Assembly (NCBI GenBank): GCA_002340325.1
Contig: DDLV01000028.1
Location: 1-33,687, forward strand
Direction of reading: 5' to 3'
Origin: Glaciecola sp. UBA2563
GTDB taxonomy: Bacteria > Pseudomonadota > Gammaproteobacteria > Enterobacterales > Alteromonadaceae
DNA: 33,687 nt
Shown here: positions 27,529 to 33,687 of the stretch, one piece after another
Layout: each line of letters opens with the position of its first letter
Numbering within the stretch: the first letter of the stretch is position 1
Position numbers and translations under genes: made by a program
Notes under the pieces: model-generated
Seen by the model: only the letters and a program-made list of their open reading frames with translations
Database searches by the model: none
What the model was told of the DNA's origin: nothing

Positions 27529-29228
27529 TGAAGTTTTCACCCATTATCACCGCTATCTTACTATCCACAAGCGGCGCGGCAATAGCAGCGTCTTATGAAG
27601 TTCAAGAAATTCCTCTTTCTGATGTTGCGACATTTCATTTTGGGTTATCAATAGATGAAACAAACACGACGGTGAGCGCTGTTAGGTCACGATTTAATCC
27701 TGAAATCGATCTGTCGCTATTTGACGTAGATAACCATCCATTGCTGCCTGATCCAGATGATGTCGATCCTAACAACTTCACATCAGATGAATTGGCAATC
27801 GTAGCCAATGATTTAATTGCGAACACGACTCGATCTGGTCTTTTCCTGCAGAAGTTGGCAAACGATACCGCGTTTCGTTCTGATGGCACCGATGTTTCTT
27901 ATATCAATGGGTTCGACCAGGAGAGCGACGCCACTAATGGATTTACGTTTTCACTAACTACACGCGCTGAAGATGTAACGAGCGGAACTCACATTGTTGG
28001 CGCAATGACAAGTCCCTATCGAGTGGTGCCTTATACAACTGAGGGTGACGTTGATTTAACGTATGTCATTAATGACTTCGCTTGGCGAGGTTTTGTCCAA
28101 GTTGATCAGCAAACGACCCCATTAACACCTGAATATGTTGGCGCAGGAGGGTTTAGTTACGCCAGTTCTATCAATCAAAACCTTCAGGTAGCGGGCGCTT
28201 CATCAGTAAGCTCCAGCACAAATTTAGATGATCTCCTTGCTAATTGCTCCGATGACGAAGAGAGAGGGGATGTGCCGATAGATGTTTGCCTTTACAACGT
28301 CTTTACGAGTACCAACTTCAGCCCTACATTCAGCACTAGCACATCGTTCCTCTATTCAAACACGTTATTTGAATCTCGTCCGGCTAGCTTTATGGATATT
28401 CGCCCTACAATGTGGCAAGTGGATAGTGACGGGCAAGTGATCTCTTCCATTGCTTACGACTTGCTTCATACACCTGAGGATTTCAACTTTAATACCTATG
28501 CACGGGCAATGGATATAAATTCGGCTGGCACTATGGTGGGATTCTCGACAGTGCCAGAATCCGAGAGAGAAGAACTTGTCGCCGTGGCTGCGGTATTTGA
28601 AAACGGGGAAACGTCTAGGCTATTTACTGCTGATGACATTGTTTCCAGTTATGCGATGGCTATAAACAATGATGACATCGTCGTAGGGTTCTTTCCTGCC
28701 ATCTTTAATGATCTTATCCGAAACAGAATGTTTGTGTTCAATCGGAATACTCAGGAACTCATTCGACCTGACGGCTTTTTTGTAAGTTCCAATACGCACC
28801 CAAGAGCGATAAACAATAATGGTTTAGTCGTTGGGGACGCAGAATCCGATGTATTTGATACAAATACACGTCAAACAGCTGGTTTCGTTTATAACGTAAA
28901 CGATCAGTCTTTCGTCGATTTAAACGATTTACTCCCTTGCGACTCCCCGTATACCATCATAGGTGCAAATGACATCAATGACTCCGATATTATTATCGCC
29001 GACGCACTCGTAAGGCGGCCAACAAGAGACATTAGAGGTGAAGTCGTCACCGGTGACAACGCTGGAGACAGTGACTATGTTGTTAGTGTTAAGCTAATGC
29101 CAACTGGTAATCAACCGTCTGAATGCGAAGTTGAAGAAAACCCGTTGTTTGAGCGTCAAGGCGCAAGCTTTCAAACGATTTGGATTTTATTTTTATTGCT
29201 TGCCGTTGCCATCAGAAGACGAAGCTAA
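27528..29228 (+). CDS. DUF3466 family secreted protein with HAF-like repeats
   Basis: An exported 566-residue protein of unknown function. The signal peptide (IITAILLSTSGAAIA, cleavage near residue 20-21) is clear. The C-terminal half contains regularly spaced A-x-IN-x-x-x-x-VG motifs starting near residues 327 (AMDINSAGTMVGF), 376 (AMAINNDDIVVGF), 427 (RAINNNGLVVGD) and 480 (ANDINDSDIIIAD), about 50 residues apart, like HAF extracellular repeats of beta-propeller type. The end has a hydrophobic helix followed by RRRS (FQTIWILFLLLAVAIRRRS), resembling a GlyGly-CTERM sorting tail but without a clear Gly-Gly. Two Cys pairs near 240-254 and near 480-545 could form disulfides. The start ATG overlaps the uup stop by one base. 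Confidence 0.8.
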   Translation: MKFSPIITAILLSTSGAAIAASYEVQEIPLSDVATFHFGLSIDETNTTVSAVRSRFNPEIDLSLFDVDNHPLLPDPDDVDPNNFTSDELAIVANDLIANTTRSGLFLQKLANDTAFRSDGTDVSYINGFDQESDATNGFTFSLTTRAEDVTSGTHIVGAMTSPYRVVPYTTEGDVDLTYVINDFAWRGFVQVDQQTTPLTPEYVGAGGFSYASSINQNLQVAGASSVSSSTNLDDLLANCSDDEERGDVPIDVCLYNVFTSTNFSPTFSTSTSFLYSNTLFESRPASFMDIRPTMWQVDSDGQVISSIAYDLLHTPEDFNFNTYARAMDINSAGTMVGFSTVPESEREELVAVAAVFENGETSRLFTADDIVSSYAMAINNDDIVVGFFPAIFNDLIRNRMFVFNRNTQELIRPDGFFVSSNTHPRAINNNGLVVGDAESDVFDTNTRQTAGFVYNVNDQSFVDLNDLLPCDSPYTIIGANDINDSDIIIADALVRRPTRDIRGEVVTGDNAGDSDYVVSVKLMPTGNQPSECEVEENPLFERQGASFQTIWILFLLLAVAIRRRS

Positions 29229-29237
29229 CCCTATAAG

Positions 29238-29263
29238 CGCTCGCGAAAGCATCCGCGAGCGCC
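29238..29263 (+). terminator. GC-rich hairpin downstream of DUF3466 gene
   Basis: A perfect 9-bp inverted repeat GCGCTCGCG (29238-29246) and CGCGAGCGC (29255-29263) with an 8-nt loop, ten bases after the stop codon. No T run follows, so it is either an unusual terminator or an RNA 3'-end stabiliser for the rlmL-grx-uup-DUF3466 transcript. Confidence 0.5.
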
Positions 29264-29573
29264 TTGGTTGAGAACATATCAAAAACATTTCTTAGTAGCG
29301 CAACGCTTTGTTCATTTCGACAAAAAATAGCGCTTATACCTCTCATTTGCCTCAGTTCTGACGTTTATAATTTTTAACAATAAAAACATATTTTTATAGA
29401 AAAAAATAATTTGTTAACAAAAATGCAATAATTCATATAGTTATGTTTCGTCATAACGTGATCGCACGTCTTGGTATTGAAACTTTATTAAAGAAACGGT
29501 ATCAAAGTAATTGAGACAAAAAACTTGCCTGTTTTTTTGAAGTTCTCAATCATTTAACCAAGAGAGGTCATTA
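29264..29573 (+). promoter_or_regulatory. rmf upstream region with putative sigma70 promoter
   Basis: A 310-nt AT-rich non-coding stretch. The best promoter is TTGAAA (29477-29482), a 17-nt spacer, and TATCAA (29500-29505), ~70 nt before rmf. Upstream lie a 12-bp palindrome TTTGTTAACAAA (29410-29421), GTTATG/CATAAC (29440-29457) and ACGTG-atcg-CACGT (29456-29469), which could be regulator sites. In E. coli rmf is induced by ppGpp and cAMP-CRP in slow growth; I see no good full CRP site. The ribosome-binding site is AGAGAGG before the ATG. Confidence 0.45.
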
Positions 29574-29756
29574 ATGAAAAGACAAAAAAGAGACAAACTT
29601 AGTAGAGCGCATTCTAAGGGCTATCAAGCTGGAATAAACGGTCGTTCGAAAGACACATGTCCATTTCAAACGTCTAACGCCAGATCACAATGGTTGGGGG
29701 GATGGCGCGAAGCGCTCACAGACAGGCAACTAGGTTTGAGTCCGAGTCCAAGATGA
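29574..29756 (+). CDS. rmf: Ribosome modulation factor RMF
   Basis: A 60-residue basic protein that binds near the anti-Shine-Dalgarno region of the 30S subunit and pairs 70S ribosomes into inactive 100S dimers in stationary phase. The N-terminus MKRQKRDKLSRAH, then GYQAGINGRSKDTCPFQT and RSQWLGGWREA are nearly identical to E. coli RMF; the C-terminus is a few residues longer. It is monocistronic, with a putative promoter upstream and a strong terminator 20 nt downstream. Its place between the uup block and fabA matches E. coli. Confidence 0.97.
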   Translation: MKRQKRDKLSRAHSKGYQAGINGRSKDTCPFQTSNARSQWLGGWREALTDRQLGLSPSPR

Positions 29757-29776
29757 CGATATTTATTAACCAAAGG

Positions 29777-29798
29777 CCCCGCTTATAGCGGGGTTTTT
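29777..29798 (+). terminator. Intrinsic terminator of rmf
   Basis: CCCCGCT (29777-29783) pairs with AGCGGGG (29787-29793) across a 3-nt loop, followed by five T. It isolates rmf from the subtilase gene. Confidence 0.92.
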
Positions 29799-29996
29799 GT
29801 TTAGTGGTACTAACGACACAAATATAATAGGTATGTTATCAGACAACTTGGTATCAATATGAATATTTAACGACCTTTGTTACATGATTTAATACGCGTC
29901 GTCGTTTTGGTATGTGAATATATTCAAGCGATTCGCAGTCGGGCTTTGTCGCTCAGATATCAAGCAGTCACGTAGTAGCAAGAGGAGTTAAGTTGC
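29799..29996 (+). promoter_or_regulatory. Upstream region of the subtilase gene
   Basis: About 200 nt without an ORF between the rmf terminator and the subtilase. The ribosome-binding site AAGAGGAG (29979-29986) is strong and ~10 nt before the ATG. AT-rich segments near 29830-29930 may hold the promoter, but no -35/-10 pair stood out. Confidence 0.4.
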
Positions 29997-32471
29997 ATGA
30001 GAGTGGTAGCAACTGTAACCGGTATCATGTCCATTCTGGGCATTATTCATCTAACAACACAATCACCGTCGGAAAAACCTGAAGACGTAATCTTACAAGG
30101 ACTGCCAAAAAGCAAACTCGTGTCAATTGTTGAAGACACGGGTGGAGAAGTAATTAAAGAATTCAAGTTCATTAACGCTATTTCAGCCACACTAGCTCCA
30201 TCTCAAGTTGTTGATTTAAAAGAAGAGCATTCAAAACTGCGAGTGACAAAAGACAATCAAATCAAAGTCTCGACCCCAAGTTCTAACGATGTGTTAAAAA
30301 CGACGAGACTAACGTTTCAAGAATCAAGAAATGCTATGGATTGGCGAGGGACCAATACCAGCAACAAACAAATAATATTAACTGCATTAGATGTGGACTT
30401 CCCGAAGAATAATGGAGAGTTGATAAGGGTTGCAATTAACAATAAAAATTTTGACAAAACAAGGCTCAACAGAGGCGACAAACTATGGTTTTCACTAAGA
30501 CAAAACATCATCCTCCAACCCGGTGAATCAGTCGATTTAAGACTTCGGTTTAACAAACGCATAGAGACTAACCCCAATCTGTACAACGTGGATTTTGTTA
30601 AGCAGGAACTATCTGATAATAGCCGCTTCAAGTTTGATGCACTCAATAACGCTGTTGCTTGGACCATCCCATTAGATAAAGATTATGGGGGTAAAAGAAT
30701 ATGGTCAATTCGTATCAATGCGCCAGGCGAACCCACTGAAGTTGAAACAATTCTTATTGACGGTGTTGAACAAAGCTTTTCGCTTGGACAATATAGAACA
30801 TTTAAATTAAACAACGTAAGACTTAAAGAACAAGCTTCTCTGAACCTAAAAGTTAAATTTAAAGAGCTCGCTAGCGCAAATCCTAGCGACTATAGTGCGT
30901 TGATTAATGTTGAAGGGCAAGAGAGGTTTACATTACATGCCAACAACAAAAACATTGTTCAAGGGAAACAGCGCGATACTTTTTTCTCTAGTATAGTTAA
31001 CGCCGATAAGCTTCACGATATGGGGATCACGGGTCGCGGCGTAGGTGTTGCTGTTATTGATACCGGTATTTCCAGACTGCGAAACATTCGCTACAACTCA
31101 GATGGCGATGAAAGAGCAATGGTTTTCCGGGATTTTGTCGTTCGTAACAAAAACAAAACGTACAAAAATCGCGATTCTAACGGTCACGGGACTCATGTTG
31201 CCAGTATCATTGCCAACTCGTCAAAGACCATAAGACATGGAAAAACTGGGAAGGAAAACTTAGAAAGCTACAACGGGATTGCGCCTAATGCGGATTTATT
31301 TATTGTCAGGGCGTTTGATAAGCATGGAACATCATCATACTCGCGAGTACTCGAAGCAATGGAATATGTGATCGCCAACAAAGATTTATTCAATATTCGC
31401 GTACTTAACTTATCTTTTAGTTCATTGCCATCAAGTCATTATTGGGACGACCCACTCAACCAAATGGTTATGCGCGCATGGCAAGAAGGCATTGTTGTAG
31501 TAGCTGCTGCGGGTAACCGAGGATCTGGTGCAATGTCAGTCGGGGTGCCTGGCAATACTCCCTATATCATTACGGTAGGTGCGACAACGGATAACGGTAC
31601 ACCATATGATCTAAATGATGATTATGTTCCTACATTCTCTAGCGCTGGTCCCACCGTAGAAGGGTTTATAAAGCCAGAATTGGTAGCTCCTGGCAGCAGA
31701 ATTCAAGGGCTGATAAGCAAGCGTACTTTTATACGAGATCACTTTAGCATGTTTGATAACGACCCGTTCAACGAGCACGATTATTTTGACTTATCAGGGA
31801 CGTCACAATCGACAGCAGTCGTATCAGGCATTGTTGCCTTAATGATTGAAAACGACCCGTGGCTAACGCCAGATGAAGTAAAGTGTCGACTAATGGACAC
31901 GGCGCGCATTGCAACTTTAGATGAACAGAAATTGGCTTTCAGTGTATTCCAGCAAGGAATGGGGTTAGTTGACGCCTTTAATGCTGTGTATTCGACAGCA
32001 AATGACTGTACTGATTCTTCTATGTCTATAGCTAAAGAGCTAGCAGGTGAGGAACATTACATCGGTCCGGTTAGATTTAATGAGTCAACGGAAGAGTTTG
32101 AAATTATCGGCGCTGAGGGGCTCGAATGGAATGGCTTGTATAATGATTCTCAGCTATGGCGTAAAGGGCGATTTGATAGCGATTCACAACTATGGGGCAA
32201 TCGTAGCTTTAATTCGAATTCACAACTGTGGAGACATACACCGAGTGGATTTGAAAGTAATTCACAGCTCTGGCGTATGACTTCGTTTAATGTTGATTCA
32301 CAATTATGGAGAAGACCTAGGTTCGATGTTAATTCGCAACTTTGGGGAAATCAGGTTTTTAATTCAGATTCACAACTATGGCGTATGAGAAGTTTCAAAA
32401 GCAATGCAAACTTCAATGAACTGCATTCTAATAGTAAATTGCTTAAACAGGAATGGACCGATCACGAATAA
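29997..32471 (+). CDS. S8 family subtilisin-like peptidase with SQLW-repeat tail
   Basis: A probably exported serine protease of 824 aa. The N-terminus has a hydrophobic stretch (~3-20) likely to be a signal peptide or anchor, then an I9-like propeptide (~32-90). Residues ~104-202 and ~210-317 look like two tandem copies of one beta-rich module (DWRG...IRVAINN...LRLRFNKRIETNP and AWTIP...SIRINAP...LKVKFKELASANP). The catalytic domain (~335-665) has Asp355 (AVIDTGI), His397 (NGHGTHVAS), oxyanion Asn507 (AAAGNRG) and Ser603 (SGTSQSTAVVSG), so it should be active. The tail (~690-824) carries seven SQLW repeats with Ser at 718, 730, 742, 756, 768, 780 and 792. It is monocistronic between terminators, and its substrate is unknown. 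The family call is secure; the tail function is unknown. Confidence 0.92.
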   Translation: MRVVATVTGIMSILGIIHLTTQSPSEKPEDVILQGLPKSKLVSIVEDTGGEVIKEFKFINAISATLAPSQVVDLKEEHSKLRVTKDNQIKVSTPSSNDVLKTTRLTFQESRNAMDWRGTNTSNKQIILTALDVDFPKNNGELIRVAINNKNFDKTRLNRGDKLWFSLRQNIILQPGESVDLRLRFNKRIETNPNLYNVDFVKQELSDNSRFKFDALNNAVAWTIPLDKDYGGKRIWSIRINAPGEPTEVETILIDGVEQSFSLGQYRTFKLNNVRLKEQASLNLKVKFKELASANPSDYSALINVEGQERFTLHANNKNIVQGKQRDTFFSSIVNADKLHDMGITGRGVGVAVIDTGISRLRNIRYNSDGDERAMVFRDFVVRNKNKTYKNRDSNGHGTHVASIIANSSKTIRHGKTGKENLESYNGIAPNADLFIVRAFDKHGTSSYSRVLEAMEYVIANKDLFNIRVLNLSFSSLPSSHYWDDPLNQMVMRAWQEGIVVVAAAGNRGSGAMSVGVPGNTPYIITVGATTDNGTPYDLNDDYVPTFSSAGPTVEGFIKPELVAPGSRIQGLISKRTFIRDHFSMFDNDPFNEHDYFDLSGTSQSTAVVSGIVALMIENDPWLTPDEVKCRLMDTARIATLDEQKLAFSVFQQGMGLVDAFNAVYSTANDCTDSSMSIAKELAGEEHYIGPVRFNESTEEFEIIGAEGLEWNGLYNDSQLWRKGRFDSDSQLWGNRSFNSNSQLWRHTPSGFESNSQLWRMTSFNVDSQLWRRPRFDVNSQLWGNQVFNSDSQLWRMRSFKSNANFNELHSNSKLLKQEWTDHE
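32142..32410 (+). repeat. Tandem ~36-bp coding repeats (SQLW units) in the subtilase tail
   Basis: Seven in-frame units encode the pattern F-[ND]-x-[DN]-SQLW-[RG]-x-x, spaced 36 bp except one spacing of 42 bp. All seven keep S-Q-L-W exactly, while the Leu codon changes (CTA, CTA, CTG, CTC, TTA, CTT, CTA) and the Ser and Gln codons vary as well. A degenerate in-phase eighth unit (SNANF) follows. Synonymous drift with a fixed peptide points to old repeats under protein-level selection rather than fresh slippage. Confidence 0.9.
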
Positions 32472-32492
32472 AATAAGTTGTTAAATGTTAGT

Positions 32493-32518
32493 AAAGCGCT
32501 CAATTGAGCGCTTTTTTT
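32493..32518 (+). terminator. Intrinsic terminator between the subtilase gene and fabA
   Basis: Perfect 9-bp stem AAAGCGCTC (32493-32501) and GAGCGCTTT (32506-32514) with a 4-nt AATT loop and seven T (32512-32518). It serves the subtilase (plus strand), and it also lies 34 nt past the convergent fabA stop, where the minus-strand T run is short. Confidence 0.92.
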
Positions 32519-32551
32519 ACAACGGTATTTTATATAAGCGAATGATATTAA

Positions 32552-33067
32552 TTAAAATGAAGATGTGTCTTGAAATAACCCCACCTTCAAATCATTAGCT
32601 GTATAAATCACGCGACCATCGACGGCAACTTCACCATCGGCTAAACCCATAAATAGTTTGCGCTTGATTACTCGCTTAAAATCAATTCTGTAGGTTACTT
32701 TTTTGGCTGTTGGTAAGATTTGCCCAGTGAACTTAACTTCACCAACTCCCAATGCTCGCCCTTTGCCGGGACCGCCAGACCAACCTAAGAAAAATCCAAC
32801 AAGTTGCCACATCGCATCAAGTCCAAGACACCCTGGCATCACCGGGTCACCCGGAAAGTGACAGTCGAAAAACCAAAGGTCTGTAGTGATATCTAGCTCC
32901 GCTTCAATAAATCCTTTATCAAATTTACCACCTTCTTCAGTAATCATATTGATCCTATCCATCATCAACATGTTAGGAGCAGGGAGTTGCGAATTGCCCG
33001 GGCCGAACATTTCTCCTCGGCTACATGCAAGCAAATCATCTCTAGTGAACGTATTTTTTGTTGTCAT
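32552..33067 (-). CDS. fabA: 3-hydroxydecanoyl-ACP dehydratase/isomerase FabA
   Basis: Cytosolic type II fatty-acid synthesis enzyme that dehydrates 3-hydroxydecanoyl-ACP and isomerises trans-2- to cis-3-decenoyl-ACP, starting unsaturated fatty acid synthesis. Active-site His70 (FFDCHFPGDPVMPGC) and Asp84 (LGLDAMWQ) match E. coli. 171 aa against 172 aa. The ATG at 33067 is the conserved start; a longer in-frame extension to 33160 would run through the operator and is rejected. It converges on the subtilase at a shared hairpin. A FabR-like operator lies 35-52 nt upstream, so repression by a FabR-type regulator is likely. Confidence 0.97.
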   Translation of the reverse strand: MTTKNTFTRDDLLACSRGEMFGPGNSQLPAPNMLMMDRINMITEEGGKFDKGFIEAELDITTDLWFFDCHFPGDPVMPGCLGLDAMWQLVGFFLGWSGGPGKGRALGVGEVKFTGQILPTAKKVTYRIDFKRVIKRKLFMGLADGEVAVDGRVIYTANDLKVGLFQDTSSF

Positions 33068-33101
33068 TGAGTCTACTTCATTTTTTTGAAGTGCGTAATT
33101 T

Positions 33102-33119
33102 AGCGAACACTTGTACGCT
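33102..33119 (-). promoter_or_regulatory. FabR-like operator within a putative fabA promoter
   Basis: An 18-bp near-palindrome, plus-strand AGCGAACA-ct-TGTACGCT, with 7 of 8 symmetric positions. It resembles the AGCGTACA half-site known for FabR, the unsaturated fatty acid repressor. On the minus strand it lies between a possible -35 TTGTTT and -10 CTAAAT spaced by 16 nt, so binding would block RNA polymerase. The assignment is by resemblance recalled from enterobacterial sites. Confidence 0.55.
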
Positions 33120-33250
33120 AAACAACTGCTAAGCGCATTTTTTTTGCATATTTTTATCATTTTCTAAAAAAACCAACTGTGTTCAGTATGATTTATAAAC
33201 AAAAAACACATACACTATCTATATAAAACTAAACTCGCGTAACATGTTAA

Positions 33251-33559
33251 ATGCCAAATAAGAAATTAGTTGCTAACGCTGAAAAACAAAAAAAATTTAG
33301 AGAAAAACAAAAAGCGCTAGGACGAAAAATGTTGCGTGGTTACATTACCCCAGACGCGTTACGCGATTATGCTGAAATTGTTGACAAAACAGGCTGGACT
33401 GATAACGAGATAATTAACAACTCGTTACGCATAACGTATGCAGCCTATAAAAATGGTCAGATTCAACTGTTAAACAAGTGGCTACAAGACGAAGATAGAA
33501 GACGCAAAAGTAAAGAAGCACTGAAGAGTAAAAAATCTAAAAACCTCTCTGGTAACTAG
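33251..33559 (+). CDS. Small basic protein, possible ribbon-helix-helix DNA-binding fold
   Basis: A 102-residue protein that I cannot assign. The ends are Lys/Arg-rich (KKLVANAEKQKKFREKQK and RRRKSKEALKSKKSK). The central part reads like a ribbon-helix-helix: a short strand (LRGYIT), helix (PDALRDYAEIVDKTG), turn (WTDN), helix (EIINNSLRITYAAYK). This suggests DNA binding but is inference from pattern only. It diverges from fabA with a 183-nt shared upstream region, where E. coli has instead the Lon-like ycbZ downstream of fabA. The start ATG has only a weak ribosome-binding site. No terminator with a T run is visible, although the palindrome at 33592 follows 33 nt after the stop. Confidence 0.65.
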   Translation: MPNKKLVANAEKQKKFREKQKALGRKMLRGYITPDALRDYAEIVDKTGWTDNEIINNSLRITYAAYKNGQIQLLNKWLQDEDRRRKSKEALKSKKSKNLSGN

Positions 33560-33591
33560 GAACTGTTTATCTTTCATATTTTGCATCATCG

Positions 33592-33684
33592 AAGGTCCAA
33601 TCTTTCACAATCGAGGCGTGAATACCGCGATTTAGTCATTCTAAATAAGGTATTCAGAACAAAGAGTGTGGAAGATTGGGCTTT
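33592..33684. repeat. 93-nt extended imperfect palindrome
   Basis: Nested stems: outer 18 bp (33592-33609 with 33667-33684, all paired if three G-U pairs are allowed), a 10x11-nt internal loop, 7 bp GAATACC/GGTATTC (33620-33626 with 33649-33655), a 3x2-nt loop, then 6 bp ATTTAG/CTAAAT (33630-33635 with 33641-33646) around a 5-nt TCATT loop. There is no T run after it within the window. It could be a dispersed palindromic repeat, a MITE-like remnant or a structured RNA. The right edge cuts three bases after it. Confidence 0.75.
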
Positions 33685-33687
33685 GAC

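Noticed and set aside
29450..29475. CRP site upstream of rmf
   Set aside because: Only a partial GTGATC half-site is present and the second half does not match TCACA at the right spacing.
32142..32410. Recent microsatellite-type expansion
   Set aside because: The repeat units differ at most synonymous sites and only the encoded SQLW is constant, unlike recent slippage.
33068..33160. N-terminal extension of FabA
   Set aside because: It would translate through the FabR-like operator and putative promoter; the conserved protein begins at 33067.
33592..33684. Integron attC site
   Set aside because: The invariant AAC/GTT core triplet is AAT/ATT, the outer stem is too long and unbroken, and no integrase or cassette array is visible.
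33586..33687. Minus-strand open frame entering from the right edge
   Set aside because: Only about 33 codons, no recognisable motif, and it lies across the palindrome; chance openness of that length is common.

Overview
The window looks like chromosomal DNA of a marine gammaproteobacterium of the order Alteromonadales (Glaciecola/Alteromonas-like). This is inferred from the moderate, slightly AT-rich composition, from proteins very close to E. coli RNase E, FabA, RMF, ProQ and free Met-sulfoxide reductase, and from gene order. The genus cannot be fixed from sequence alone. Nearly all of it is core housekeeping sequence. I saw no insertion sequence, phage, CRISPR array, rRNA or tRNA gene.

Left part (1-8.0 kb): topA enters from the left edge without its first ~28 codons and converges on rne (minus strand) at a strong hairpin terminator. 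rne has a long (~519 bp) divergent intergenic region shared with rluC. rluC starts a tight co-directional run: rluC, a HAD phosphatase, msrC (4-nt overlap) and a small unknown acidic protein (4-nt overlap).

Middle (8.0-23.2 kb): proQ and prc follow, so the msrC-proQ-prc order known from E. coli is kept apart from one extra small ORF. Next come a sodium:neurotransmitter-symporter-family transporter and an NhaC-type Na+/H+ antiporter as a pair, then pepN, a small DUF2835 protein, a terminator, and a ~1612-residue NAD-dependent glutamate dehydrogenase behind a structured leader, followed by pyrD.

Right part (23.2-33.7 kb): rlmL, a small glutaredoxin-like protein, uup and a secreted DUF3466 protein are joined by 1-4 nt overlaps. 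rmf follows as its own unit with a promoter and terminator. A large subtilase sits between rmf and fabA, genes that lie close together with no subtilase between them in E. coli. fabA (minus) has a FabR-like operator, and a small basic ribbon-helix-helix-like gene diverges from it. The last ~95 bases form a long imperfect palindrome.

The least ordinary items are the subtilase (824 aa, with two tandem homologous N-terminal modules and seven perfect SQLW repeats at a 12-residue period in its tail), the 93-nt multi-stem palindrome at the right edge, the hairpin leader before the glutamate dehydrogenase, and two small unassigned proteins (8038-8298 and 33251-33559). The remaining genes work in RNA decay and modification, ribosome assembly and hibernation, protein quality control, peptide and amino-acid catabolism, pyrimidine synthesis and unsaturated fatty acid synthesis.
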